A stretch of DNA of 64,000 nucleotides from NCBI RefSeq assembly GCF_033807715.1, contig NC_084597.1:12951170-13015169 (forward strand), read 5' to 3'. The notes beneath the pieces were generated by a model, which was not told the DNA's origin, searched no databases, and saw only the letters and a list, made by a program, of their open reading frames with translations. Each line of letters begins with the position of its first letter. The stretch's first letter is position 1. Below are positions 11,467 to 22,965 of this stretch, in pieces. The stretch comes from Cololabis saira (lineage: Eukaryota; Chordata; Actinopteri; Beloniformes; Belonidae). Position numbers and translations under genes: made by a program.

Positions 11467-11505
11467 GGTCCATCTAATCCCATGATGCTCTGAGGCACTA
11501 AACTT
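11467..11505 (+). repeat. 39-bp direct repeat, copy 2
   Basis: Partner of 10163-10201; see that entry. It lies 73 bp right of the perfect hairpin. Confidence 0.7.
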
Positions 11506-12129
11506 GAACAAAAAAAATAAAAACAAAAAGGTGACATGTAAATCATGACATCACGAGCAGTGTTCTCTGTTCTTTGACACCTCTGCTGTGGATACTGATT
11601 GACAGATGTCAGATAAGCTCAAAGAACCAGCACCAGCAGGAGGGACTGGGTTTGTTTCAGTTTAATCAAAAATTTAGTGGCAAACTGTTGTCACAGTGAT
11701 GAGGAAGATCTCACGACTGAGAGAGAATCAGCTGGTACAGGTTTTAATCCCACTTGCCTTTGGTGAAAGTCTGTAAAACCAGAAGGTTTAAGGCTTGATG
11801 TGTGTATACATATATTTTCATTTGTTTAAGCTTGTCTCACAACAGAGCATGCAACTACTCCCTTTTAAAAAGAGCAAGTCCAGGTTTCTTAACCGCAGCT
11901 CTGCTGACTAAACTGTTCCCTTAACGGCATCCTTCCCACCGCACTGGTGTATTCATCAGGTAACGCAGTTTGAGAAAAGATTGAGACTATCTCACTATAT
12001 AATACTGTATATTGCCTATATCTAGACTGCTTTTATCCTCTTTAGCTCTCTGAGCCAACCAAAAAGAAATAGTTTCATCTTAATCATCAACTTCTCTTTT
12101 AGACACCATGAAGACTGTTCAAAGACAAT
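11506..12129. other. Intergenic, nothing recognised
   Basis: No supported feature before the LINE fragment. Confidence 0.4.
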
Positions 12130-13110
12130 TCTCTTTATTTTCAAAGTTGCAGTAATTAAACCTTTACTTAAAAACCTTCTCTTGACCTAGACATCTTAGC
12201 TAATTGTAGACCAATTTCCAACCTTCCATTTGTATCTAAAATTCTGGAAAAGGGAGTTTCAAGTCAGTTATGTGACTATTTGTACAGAAATGATCTGTTT
12301 GAAGTTTTTCAGTCAGGGTTCAGAATGCATCATAGCACAGAGACAGCACAGATGAAACCAAACCGTTAGTTCATCTTCAAGCATGTCTTAGGGACATCAA
12401 GGACTGGATGTCGGGAAATTTTTTGCTTCTAATTTCAGATAAAACAGAGGTTATCATTTTTGGTCCAAAACATTTTAGGAAGGGATTAGATGGTGTTGCG
12501 ATGGCTTCCAGTGCAACTGTGAGAAACCTTGGTGTTGTTTTCGATCAGGATTTGTCGTTTAAACCATATATTAATCAGGTTTGTAGAATAGCATTTTTCC
12601 ATCTCCGTAATATCGCAAAGATTAGGAAAATCCTCTCGCAGAGTGATGCAGAAAAACTAGTTCATGCCTTTGTATCTTCTAGATTACTGTAATGTGTTAT
12701 TAGCAGGATGTCCAAGTAATTTGCTGAATCCAGCTGATCCAAAATGCAGCAGCGCGAGTGCTGACAGGAATAAGCAGGAGAGACCACGTCTCTCCAGTGT
12801 TAGCGTCACTGCATTGGCTTCCCGTAAAATTCAGAATCCAATTTAAAATTATATTACTTGCATATAAAGCCCAAAACGGCTTAGCTCCGCAATATTTGCA
12901 AGACCTGATAGTGCCTTATGTTCCTGGCTGAGCTCTCCGTTCTCAGAGTGCAGGTTTACTCGTAGTTCCTAGAGTATCCAAATGTAGATTTGGAGGGCGG
13001 GCGTTCTGCTATCAGGCACCATTACCATGGAACCAACTGACACCACCTCCACCTTTAAAACCAAACTTAAAACCTTTCTTTTTTTAGTAAAGCCTATAGT
13101 CTATATTAAA
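12130..13110 (+). pseudogene. L2/Rex1-like LINE reverse transcriptase remnant, 5'-truncated and internally deleted
   Basis: Translated in pieces, it shows RT block RPISNLPFVSKILEK, then FEVFQSGFR and HSTETA. It jumps straight to the region after the catalytic FADD box (SDKTEVIIFGPKH, RNLGVVFDQDLSFKPYINQV), then LDYCNVLLAGCP, HVSPVLASLHWLP, AYKAQNGLAPQYL and LLVVPRVSKCRFGGRAF. This order is that of the C-terminal half of L2/Rex1-type non-LTR retrotransposons. The middle of the RT, with the catalytic aspartates, is missing at about 12352-12370. Several stops and frame changes confirm it is dead. Confidence 0.8.
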
Positions 13111-14119
13111 AGGCCACTGTGATAAAACATTTGCTCAAAAATAAAACCTACTTCTGATCCAAGAAGTTTTGTGTTTTTTCTTTTTCAAAATTTTGAAGAA
13201 GGAAAATGCAAATCAACGATGTGGCCATGTGCAGAGAACGGATCTGTTTCACGACTCATGATTTAGGTGAACATTAATATAGCTATCTAACAGCTGCAGA
13301 CAATAATTTCTGTTTCTAAAATAAGAAATAAATAAAGTTATTGTCTCTGGCCTGGATTATTTTTGGACTAAATGATATAGGGATGGAGATGCTTTTACTT
13401 CTTGTCCAGGGTCTATGTTCCAACAGCACCACAAGCATCTTTACTTTTTGTGCTGAAATATCAGTTTCAATTTCATTTGAAGGCATATTTCATTATTTTT
13501 TGATAAGTGTTTAGGACCACATATGAAACTGAACCAGGTCTGATGTGAAAATAAATAGAGTTTTCTGTCCTTTGAGCTGTTCAGAACGCCAATGAATGAA
13601 TGAATGGATGAATAAATAAACTAGATACGCACACAAAAAAAAATCTGATTTGTGTCATTTTCGCCTGCATTGTGAACACAGCCTAGGAGACGCCTTTGAG
13701 AGGCTTTAAATTTAAAACCAGGTCCCTCTCCTTAAACATAAAACCACCAATGACCACTCTACATTACATCTAAAAGACTTTATAGATCTGTATATTCCAG
13801 GGAGAGTACTTTGTTCACAGACTGCACAACTGCACATTTGTGGTTTTTAAGCATTTTCAAAAGTAAAATAGGAGACAGCCATCAGGCTCCTGTCTTGTGA
13901 AGCTTGTTCCCTGTATGAGCTGAAGGAGAAAACATCCTTTTTAAATTTAATAGCAGGCTGAATGCTTTCCTTTATGATAAAGCTCATAGTGCGGGCCGGC
14001 TCGAGGGCCATTAGCAATCCTTTTAGTTATTCCCTGAAAACCTGGACCGTTTGGAGGACCTCCTCTGCTTTCTTTGCCCTCCATGTACGGTATTTCCTTA
14101 AATAAAAGGCATGCCCTTG
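13111..14119. other. Intergenic, nothing recognised
   Basis: AT-rich; no supported gene. The phrase GTGAACACAGCC near 13672-13683 is typical of decayed fish MITEs, but no pair of ends was found. Confidence 0.4.
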
Positions 14120-14311
14120 AACCGCTCGATGGCACAGTGGGTTAAGCAAGCGGCTCATATACTGAGGCTACAGTCCTCCTGCAGCGGTTGCAGGTTCAAA
14201 TCCTGGCCTCCGCACCTTTGCTGCATGTCATCCCCATTCTCTCTCTCTTCCCCCTTCCTGTCTGCAACTTGAATAAAGGGCCACTAGAGCCACAAATAAA
14301 AAATCTTTAAA
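14120..14311 (+). mobile_element. tRNA-derived SINE
   Basis: An A-box-like GATGGCACAGTGGGTTA (from 14128) and a B box GGTTCAAATCC (14193-14203) sit at tRNA spacing. They are followed by the TTTGCTGCATGTCATCCCC body and an A/T-rich tail (ataaaaaatctttaaaa). This arrangement matches the abundant acanthopterygian tRNA-derived SINE. It is non-coding and was mobilised by a LINE. Confidence 0.8.
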
Positions 14312-16473
14312 AGGCTGGTTTTGAGTATGTTGGATAAATATTTCAATTTATATGAAAACTTGCTTCGAAATGAAATATCAAAGTCCGTCAGAAGTGTAGA
14401 AAAATTACAAGCCATAATTTTCGGGAAGGTCCCGGTAGAGCTTTGGGATGAGTGTGTGAGGGCGGTTGAAACCCCTCAAAGCTCTTTTACGGCACTACAC
14501 TGACCTAAACATTCAATTGTCACTTTTATACGCAACAATTTAAATTGTGCACACACTGATGAGCTCACATGGGTGATGTGTGAACTGGTCGGGTCTGATT
14601 GTTGAGGACCTGCTCCACCTCTTCAACCGCAGCTGATTCTGGATCGCGACAAAGACGCAGAATAATTTCTGAGGCTTTGATTTGATGCATAAAAACTGCA
14701 TTCTCAGCAATTGTGAAGCTAATACGGTCAGGCTGCACACCCCCTCCATTAAACCCAGTACCTTCTTCCTGTTAACCTTTTGTGTCAACCGCATGGAGAC
14801 TGCTCCCACCTGACGCCCTCCAGGACATTGATGGATTTAAAAAAAGAAACAACAAGAAATCTTTGTTCTGCTACTTTAGCTTCATCATGCCAGAGGCTCA
14901 CCCCCCCTTCCCAGTAAAGATATATGCAAAAGCTTCTCTTTTATCGCTTCTCGAAATCAAGACATCAAACTTGTCACCTTTAAGTAACCTGTGATCACAT
15001 ATGTCCCCTCTTAACAACCCCCCTCCCCGCCCACCCCAACCACCCACTGCATTTATCACACTGTCTTTATCATGGCAGTGTCGTCAAACCAAGAAAGTAA
15101 AATCACAAAAATACATTATTTACCCCTAAGTGTTTCAAACTGTGTACTTTATGAATAAATTGTGAATTTTTCCTAACAAAACTATATAAAACGATAGTTG
15201 AGATGGGGGGGCGATGTTTGGACCCCCTACTGTATGAGAACGAGCTTTGCATGTAAAGTTAAACATGAATATTTTTGCATTCTTATCACTGATACATCTG
15301 CTGTGATTTCTTGGCAATGATATGCCAATATCACAGGTGCAGGGTGCATCCGTCTGCAAAGGCCGGACGCTTTTATTCATAAGAAGAAACTTCAGTCAAT
15401 AAAGGACACCAGGGACCCCGATGTCATTCCCAAAAATCGCTTCATTTACTTCCAGATGGTCTTTCCTTAAAAACAGCATTTGACTTTAAAATACTTAACT
15501 GTCATAAAAGACAGAGGATGCATGTTCTTGTTTGGGACAACCCAACCAAATATTCTGACTTTTGAACACAATTTCCCAAATTTCACATTGTGAGTTGGAA
15601 AATGCTTTTTTTTTTTCTTCTCTGCTTGTCTGACTGCGCTGAGAAAAATGAGATCAGAGAGACTCAGCGTTCAGTAACAGGAGCAAGACATTTAAAAAAA
15701 AATCTCAAATAAAAACAGACACAAAAAGAAGCCGGTTTGTTTAACCAGCAAATGAAGTGCAGACATGACTCTGTAATAACACATCAGATCTGACACACCT
15801 GCAGTTCAGCTCACCTGGCGGCTGAGAGTTCTCCTCAGAAGACCTGTCTCAAACAAACCTGTCAACACGGTGAGAGGCAGCCTTATTTTAGGGGAGAGAT
15901 TTTTTTAACAAAACCTGTAAAAGCCCTCCGCATGCAGCATAAATACTGACTGAAGTTACGACTCGTGGGTGGATTATTTCAGCATGGTTTCAGTTTAGGA
16001 TTTAGGTTATTCTCTGTAGCTTCACAGCACACTCCCAGATTTTACCCACTAAAGATTAAACTTCTGCTGCTTGTGGTGTGTGTGTGGGGTGTGGGGGGGT
16101 GGGGAGGGGTCTTTTTTTCATATCAAAAAGCCTCCACAAGTTGCTCTGTTTTTGTATTCTGTTAAGAAGTTTATTTCCATCTCTGCTTTTATACGCCGCA
16201 GTCGAACTGCAGCTGCTTCATGGATGGCAGAGCATTGTGTCAGCTTCTGTCATACATCTAAACGTTCAAACGAAAGCCTTCATCTTTGAGTTTACTGTAA
16301 AAGGAAATAAATAGCTTAAAAACTATTGTGTCCTGAGTTCATCAACATATAAAAGAGGACCTCTGACTTGCATTAAAATTCAACTTTAAAGGATCGCTAA
16401 GATTTTACTGCTACTTATTCTGACGTGAAAACTAATATCCGTCACAAATATCCTCAATCCACCAAAATAGTCC
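14312..16473. other. Intergenic, no gene recognised
   Basis: Short frames only. It includes a GT/G-rich run at about 16073-16110 that creates frames in all three phases. No exon signature or RNA gene is supported. Confidence 0.45.
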
Positions 16474-16477
16474 TTAA

Positions 16478-17623
16478 AGGGGACCTATTATGAAAAACAC
16501 AGTTTTTCTTGCTTTAACATATATAAAGTGGTCTCCCCTCAGCCTGCCAACTCAGAGAAGGAGGAAAGCAACCAAATTTTGCAGTGTCTGTACAGCCGCC
16601 TGGATGAGCCATCCAGTGTCATGTGACTTCTACGAGCCGTTCAAATTCTGCTCCTGTTTTGACGTCACGACAGGAGCGATGCATGAAACCACGCCCACAA
16701 CTAACTCCGCCAGCCGGAGCTTCCGCCATTTTTTCGTAGCGGTGTATCGCGTCATTTGCCTCATCGCGTCAGGCAGCCAATCAGCACAGAGCCTCATTAT
16801 CATAGCCCCGCCCACTCAGAATCCCTCATAGAGAAGGAGGTTAGAAACTGGGAAGATAAAGACATGGCTTAGAGGCTGAATTTGTAATTTATTTAGCAAA
16901 AACAATCAAAAGCTTGATTTTAAGACATTCAAGGCCTGTTTAAAATAGGCAGTACTCGAGTTGAGGGGGGATGAGGGGGGTGGCATCCCCCCTGAAATTA
17001 AAACGGTCAAAATCATCCCCCCTGTAAAACTGCCATCCCCCCTTTCCATCCCTTATGTCATTTCATCAATGAATGTGGTTTTACTGCTATTTCAACATTT
17101 AGAGTCATCACCAGAAAAATAACACCTGAAAAATAACTTTTTCTACTTATTTCAAGTGAAAATCTACTTGAAACAGGTGAAAATTGTTGTTTTTTCCAGT
17201 GATGAGTCTTGTTTTAAGTGCAATGAGATTTAGTTTACTAAAAGTAGACATTTTAACTGGATATAGGACAAATATTCTTGTTAAGATTTTGAGTTTTTGC
17301 AGTGATCCATTTTACTTATCCTGTGAAGGACAGAGGCATATTGATAAGTTCAGAAAACTGTTTTTTATTGTTGTGTTTTGATGTATTTGATGTAAGCCCA
17401 GTGGATATTTAAAGCTTACAGAAGGCTGCATTTAACTGCTGCTATGTAATTCCTGCAGTATTTATGCAGGTGTTTTGTTCAGTGCTATTATTTGTAATAT
17501 ATTATATTATTTGTAATCGGCACAAATTATCTGTCCCCATATGATAAAATCCACCATCCCCCCTGATTTGTTTTTACAACTCGAGTACTGAAAATAGGTA
17601 TTAGATGCCATAATAGGTCCCCT
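16478..17623 (+). mobile_element. Kolobok-like MITE, family K2, interrupted by a nested hAT-like element
   Basis: Inverted ends AGGGGACCTATTATG / CATAATAGGTCCCCT, with TTAA on the left (16474-16477) and CTAA on the right (17624-17627), one change from the expected duplication. Without the insertion it is about 500 bp. It carries TGACGTCA at 16660-16667. Open frames on both strands at 16490-16831 are part of the element and have no domain. Confidence 0.8.
16950..17590. mobile_element. hAT-like element nested in the K2 MITE, TSD AAAATAGG (641 bp)
   Basis: Perfect 14-bp inverted ends CAGTACTCGAGTTG / CAACTCGAGTACTG and a perfect 8-bp target duplication AAAATAGG (16942-16949 and 17591-17598). 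The interior repeats CATCCCCCC-type motifs near both ends. No transposase. Its insertion near the right end of the host proves it is the younger element. Confidence 0.93.
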
Positions 17624-17627
17624 CTAA

Positions 17628-18455
17628 AAACATTTACCAAAGACTACAAATGTCACCGTCGTGATGGTACAATACAGAGCATCATCCAAGTTATTTGGCT
17701 TTATCCTCAGGGGACCAGGAACGGTCCGTGCGCGGGCGTATCGGCTGTTGATACAGACCCAGCCGAAGTTGCTAACTCTGTATTGGAAATGACTGTCCAC
17801 AGTCGATCAAAATAAATAAAGTAAGAAAAAGAAATAAATCAGCAAGCTCCAACTTTTACAGCTAATGAGCTGGCTTTCTGTGTGCACTTTTGACTTTCAT
17901 TAACATTTTTATTTATTTAGCGTTGTGCAGCTCGTCATTATACTCTGCAAATATTAAGAAGAAATCGTCGTCTTAAGGCAGTCGGGACAAAGAACAGTGG
18001 GGGCTTAAAAATTTCTCATTGATTCAAGAACTTTTCAATGTTACTAAAGAGATGCAAGGCCTCTGGGAGATTGGCTTTAAGCCTCTTTTAGATGTAACGT
18101 CTAGCTTTAATGAGATCTGCCAAAAGCACTTTATCGCAAGAAAGAGATGGAGATAAAGTCAATAAGGTCAGTTTAGAGAGAGCAAAAAAGTGAGCCCGCT
18201 CGGTGTCTCCCAGCAGAGCCAGAAACAGAGACTCAGAACCAACAGCAGAGAGTGCAATTATCTATCGCACAGAATGTTATTGACATCTTCAGATGTCACA
18301 CAAGTCTCAGTTTTCTATCTTGTCTTTGCACCAGATCAGAAAAAAGATAAATTCAGGGTTTCTTTTGTTTTTGTTTTTGAATGCAAAGGGAGTCTGCCAG
18401 ACACCCAAAGAATACCTCGGTGGTATTTCCATAGGCGAGGACCTTATGGAGGTGT
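17628..18455. other. Intergenic, nothing recognised
   Basis: No boundary, RNA gene or domain seen before the zinc-finger-like fragment. Confidence 0.4.
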
Positions 18456-18700
18456 TTGGTCAGTGTGTCTGCAGCGGAAGCAGAGGATAACACTGTTTCT
18501 TGTGTAACGTGCGTGTTATGCCAGCAGGCAGCCTCTGGGGTGCCTAAATGTACCATCTGTGAGCAGGTCTGCCACGCCATCATACCCTATACCACAGCCA
18601 CCGACGATCGGGACGTGTTGGAGCACATGACTTATGCTTTCACAGCTAGAGCAGAGCGCTTCGGAGCCAACAGGAAGGGGCATCATTTGTTTTTCTTTCT
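18456..18700 (+). pseudogene. Zinc-binding fragment of a multicopy transposon-derived gene (uncertain)
   Basis: The frame shows CVTCVLCQQAASGVPKCTIC followed by EQVCHAII and later ARAERFGANRKGHH. A CxxC ... PxCxxCxxxCHAI pattern followed by a basic AERxxANRKG tail is the layout I associate with C-terminal zinc fingers of repeat-derived fish genes (KRAB-A-domain-containing-2-like/SCAND3-like families). It is isolated, short and lacks the integrase part, so I call it a remnant. It could be a chance frame. Confidence 0.35.
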
Positions 18701-18719
18701 TCAGTTTAATATAAACTGA

Positions 18720-19673
18720 AAATAAGGTACAGCTGAACCAACTGATCCTGCACGTTACAAGCTGTGTAGCTTTTTGATTCAGTCACCAGATGACCTGCAG
18801 AAAAAATGTAATGCTTTTTTTTTCTTTTTCTCCCCCTCTGGCTTCATTTTGTAAACATGTATTCATTTCGCAACATTTATAACTGCACAGCTCAGCATGT
18901 GCAAGCTCCACACGAGGATCTTACAGTCCTGCCAAGGCTTCTGCACCCCCTTCTGCCCCACTCTTTGGTGACAAAGCAAGTAAATGTGACACTGAGCAAC
19001 AAAAACTGTCCACAGACACACTGATCAGTGTGTATATTAGTGTACATTTATTTATAACCAGAAAAATGTTTTGACTGGTTACTTAACCACATCTTCATGC
19101 AGTGACAGCAGCTGCACCAGAGTGGGGAATAGTGAAATGGTGGAATGGTGAAATAAGAAATTGATGCATCGGTAGCGCTGAGTCCAGAAAGCTGTGGTGG
19201 GATATGTGGTACTGGCTTTCAGTCTACCTTTGTACCTTCAAATGAAGAGGAGAAAAAAATTCACCCCAAGGGCTACATCCAGCTTGTTGATATGACATGA
19301 TCTAGGAAGCACTAAAATGTGCAGTTCCTTGTTAGACCACTAGGAGCTGTCTCCAAAAGCATTTCAATCCCCATTGATTTCTTTGCTTTCAAATAAAAAG
19401 AAAATAGAAACGTTTTGATCACCATAGCTCAACTTCTTCTTGATATCTAAGTTCTGAGTTAAGAGCAAAGAGAGCATAGTCGCCCATGTTTTCATGTGTA
19501 CTGTTGTACTAATCATGACCAGTTCTCGGTAGCCATCGAGCATTTTAGAAGTCGTTTCGTTATGACATCTGAAACAAGGATAGATTTAATCAGAATGAGT
19601 GTTAATTAATGCTAGTTAGCATCACAGAGTATAATGAGCTAAAATATATTGTTTAAGGTAACTAAAGCTTGAT
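18720..19673. other. Intergenic, nothing recognised
   Basis: No supported feature up to the TTAA target of the K3 MITE. Confidence 0.4.
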
Positions 19674-19677
19674 TTAA

Positions 19678-20623
19678 AGGGATTGTGACATGAAAAACAA
19701 ATTTTTCTTGATTTTTTGTGTTTTGTTGGGTGTCTTGACATCAATTACACCCAAAAAACAACGAACTTTTAACATTCAGTGTATTGTGTGCTTACTGGGA
19801 TTTTCCGCATAACTATGCAAAAACGGCGCATGTGGTTTGGTGGCGGACTGTGACGTCACGACCCGCTAAATCACCGCCCCCTCCACCCAGCTCCCTGCCT
19901 CCTCTCCTCTCCAGCGCACCATAAAGGCTGATTTATGGTTCCGCGTTACACCGACGTAGAGCCTACGGCGTAGGGTTACGCGGCGACGCGCACCGTACGC
20001 TGAACCCTACGGCGTAGGCTCTGCGTCGATTTAACGCGGAACCATAAATCAGGCTTGACACGGAGCTGTTTAGAGCCTCTTCTGTTCTCATCACCGGAGG
20101 ACAACTGCTAAGAAGACCCGCGGCCACTGACTGGACTTAAGATAAGGGGACACTGCTGCTTGCATGCCTTTATTTTTATGATTGTTTGCGGTGGACTGCT
20201 TCGCCGTGCTGCTTTTCCGTGCATGCTTCGCCTGTCGCTCCCGGCTTAACTCTCCGACGCCGCTGTGAGTGTATTGCTCGCGGGGAGCTGCGGTCCTCTG
20301 GTCCCGGTTGGACTTCATCCCCGGGCTGTAGTCGCCCTGTCTGGGCTGTGTGTGTGGGTGTTTGTGGTTTGGTGTGCACGCGTGTGTGTGGAGACGGCAG
20401 AAGTGTGTAGCAGTTGGGTTGGAGGAGGAGCGGGGCAATGATTGACAGGAAAGGGGGAAAAGGACGCGTTTTTCACGGCGCAAAAAAACACCGTCATAAA
20501 AAGCCAGGCATGGAGTACTGGAGTGAAGTTTTTCTTGTTACACTCTTTTAGACACATTTGAGGGATGTTGGCCAAGACTTTTAATAGTGTTAAAAGCATT
20601 TTAAAAATTATGTCTCAATACCT
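19678..20623 (+). mobile_element. Kolobok-like MITE, family K3 (946 bp) with a nested palindromic MITE
   Basis: TTAA on both sides (19674-19677, 20624-20627) and inverted ends AGGGATTGTGACAT / ATGTCTCAATACCT with two mismatches. It carries TGACGTCA at 19851-19858, and a GC-rich interior produces frames on both strands (20091-20483 and others). Host of the element at 19924-20056. Confidence 0.78.
19924..20056. mobile_element. Short palindromic MITE (CGTAGG family), copy 1, 133 bp
   Basis: The inverted ends begin AAGGCTGATTTATGGTTCCG; the right end is the complement of AAGCCTGATTTATGGTTCCG. The CpG-rich centre has GCCTACGGCGTAGGGTT motifs in both orientations. Further copies are at 48394-48513, 58345-58410 (half) and 58811-58938. 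The near-complete palindrome would fold into one long hairpin. Confidence 0.88.
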
Positions 20624-20625
20624 TT

Positions 20626-21000
20626 AAGGTTCTGCGTTAAACCAACGCAGAGCCTAGGCCGTTGCCGTGACGCCGTTGTGAACCCTTCAGACTTCTCCGT
20701 CACTCCATTTCTCCGCTGTGCAATACCCCCCCAGAGCGCTAGTTGATACTTTGTTTAACTTCCGGCTTTTCCGGTCACAGTGAATCAAAGAGATAAAGAC
20801 AACTATTGTGCAAAAAACCAAAACAACCCCAAAAAGAAAATCACACACACGAAGAAAAGAGCGCTGAAAGTTATCTACGGCTTCACGAACCGGAACTGCG
20901 TTGCTACCAAGCAAACCGGTCTGCGTTGCGTCCGCGTCGCCTCAACGCGTAGTTACATTTTAAAGCGTAGGCTACGGAGAGCCTCCCGCGTAGCTAGGGT
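20626..21000. repeat. Diverged CGTAGG-family sequence
   Basis: Starts with GGTTCTGCGTTAAACCAACG directly after the K3 element and ends with GCGTAGGCTACGGAGAGCC. It resembles both arms of the palindromic MITE but is spread over about 370 bp with unrelated sequence between. Probably a larger or older relative. Confidence 0.5.
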
Positions 21001-21345
21001 TGCCACCCGTCCCGTAAAATACAGAATTGTCCTTTATTTGGGAAAAAAAATGCGCGATTTGTCCCGTATTTTCAATAACGCCCCATACACACATCTGTCA
21101 CACACACATCAACTAATATATATAAATAAATAAATAACAATAATGAACAAAATAAAACACAGGAAACATTAAGGCCAGCAAAATCTTTGTGGCAACAGGA
21201 CCTGCTGCGTCTGTGCCCAGATCTTTCTATGTGTGTGCCAGACAGAGGGTAGGACTCGGGCTTCACCTCCAGGTTGGGGTTGGGAATTGGGAATTAAAAG
21301 TTGCGTTCCGTATTGAACCAATACGGACATATATTATGCTCTTAT
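21000..21345 (+). mobile_element. Partial MITE with GGGTTGCCACCCGTCCCGTA end
   Basis: The left end is GGGTTGCCACCCGTCCCGTA; the interior repeats the CCGTATT theme (GTCCCGTATTTTCAATAACG, GTTCCGTATTGAACCAATAC). The phrase is typical of a widespread fish DNA-transposon derivative. No matching right terminus was found, so the boundary is a guess. Confidence 0.5.
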
Positions 21346-21401
21346 TTATTGATGTCATAATATACAGGTGAAGGTCGGAAAATTGGAATATATTGCAAAA
21401 C

Positions 21402-21737
21402 GTGCTTTTCAGGGCTTCACTTTCTGCGCTTGACTGAACGGAATGATGCCAATGATTAATTCTCCAGCGCATGACTATGATACACTTTGGACAGTATTAA
21501 AAAACTGCCACAACATGACCAACAACCTAGGACAAAAGTACACAGTCATAACATTTGATGAGCAGCTTTATTGTAAAGCAAAGATGCTTCAGTGGCACCA
21601 TCAAAAGGAGTGTGAGAACATGTTGATCCTCTTGGGTGGCTTTCATGTGCAAATGAACTTTGCAAAGGTCATTGGCCATCATGTTGCCGATTCAGGGCTG
21701 AGAGACATCCTTGAGGAAAGCGGTGTGTTTGGGAAGA
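21402..21737 (+). repeat. Left arm of a 336-bp inverted duplication
   Basis: Nearly identical to the complement of 22671-23006, with only a handful of substitutions. It includes an ATG-led frame (from 21443) that reads AHDYDTLWTVLKNC, QKYTVITFDEQLYCKAKML and GGFHVQMNFAKVIGHH, the same segment as in the right arm. The frame is cut off after VFGK and runs into unrelated sequence. Confidence 0.92.
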
Positions 21738-21839
21738 CAGAGAATTTCATAGGAAATGTGTTTATTCACACTTAACAACAGAAAACATCTTAATATATGT
21801 GGGTCCAGTAGCTGGTCTCCTTGTTTGAGAGAGGGGGGA

Positions 21840-22965
21840 GCATGTCAACTCGCTGGTTAATGAAAGGCATGATATCTCTTGAACTGGTCAACAAGTTTAT
21901 TGACATCAACATGATCCCGTTTGACTCTTGATGGAAGATCTTCGCCATCCTCATCCTCATGTGTCAGTCCAAAGAGTGATCTTGTATCCTCTGCCAGGGA
22001 AGCACGTTCATTTTAGGTGATGGACCAGCGATTTCTCGCACTCTCATTTCTTGTGATGCCCACCAGTCCTCCAGCACCTTTTCCTGTTTTGTTGATATGT
22101 TCAAGGCGAAGGTCAAAAGGCACCCCATTGAAGCTATGCTTGGTTTCTTTGGCAACAAAATCACCATCTAGAAATCCCTGGTAGACCTCTGGTGCTGTGT
22201 GTGCCAGATGTTCCATGTCTGCAATGAATACAGTACCCCATCTTGTGTAGTGAGTGTGATCATAAGCAGCAAACCAGGGCATGATGCTCTTGAATGCTGA
22301 CATGTATAGCTTCCATAAGTGCCCATGTGAATGCCAGGAGAATAGACACAAGCTCCATGTATTGTCTCCAGAAGGTGAAGGTTGGCTTGTCTTCATTGGC
22401 CTTGTCAAACTCTGCAATGAGATTCTGAACCTTACCGACTTCCAGCAAGCTCCTCATAGCATGCTGCAGCTGTTTCAACATCTCCATTTCTTATGTGCTC
22501 TGATAGTGCACCTGCCAGCTCCAAGCACCCCTTGTGGATTGTGTATTCATTGTCTTCCACCCATTGGAGAAAGCTTGGCCACAAGATTGTCCAAAGTGGT
22601 TCAAAGACAAGTTTGTGTGCACGGGCTATGCGGTTCCATCCCTTTCCCATCATGATATTATCTGCTGTGTTCTTCCCAAACACACCGCTTCCCTCAAGGA
22701 TGTCTCTCAGCCCTGAATCGGCAACATGATGGCCAATGACCTTTGCAAAGTTCATTTGCACATGAAAGCCACCCAAGAGGATCACCATGTTCACACACTC
22801 CTTTTGATGGGGCCACTGAAGCATCTTTGCTTTACAATAAAGCTGCTCATCAAATGTTATGACTGTGTACTTTTGTCCTAGGTTGTTGGTCATGTTATGG
22901 CAGTTTTTTAATACTGTCCAAAGTGTATCATAGTCATGCGCTGGAGAATTAATCATTGGCAACAT
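21840..22965 (-). pseudogene. Broken gene of an unnamed multicopy family
   Basis: Read on the minus strand, 22965-22432 encodes 177 residues (AHDYDTLWTVLKNC, FDEQLYCKAKMLQW, LLGGFHVQMNFAKVIGHH, GKGWNRIARAHKLVFEPLW). It continues in other frames with FWRQYMELVSILL, FAAYDHTHYTRWGTVFIADM, HINKTGKGAGGLVGITRNES and a C-terminal EDLPSRVKRDHVDVNKLVDQ. At least two frame changes separate the pieces. I recognise the pattern (PAHD, GGxHxxMNF, RAHK, DHxxYxRW, GGLVGITR) from multicopy proteins of fish and cnidarians that look mobile-element-derived, but cannot name the family or its reaction. Confidence 0.7.

Noticed and set aside
20091..20599. Overlapping frames up to 130 codons on both strands
   Set aside because: They are GC-rich K3 MITE interior. 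No domain, and open in several frames at once.
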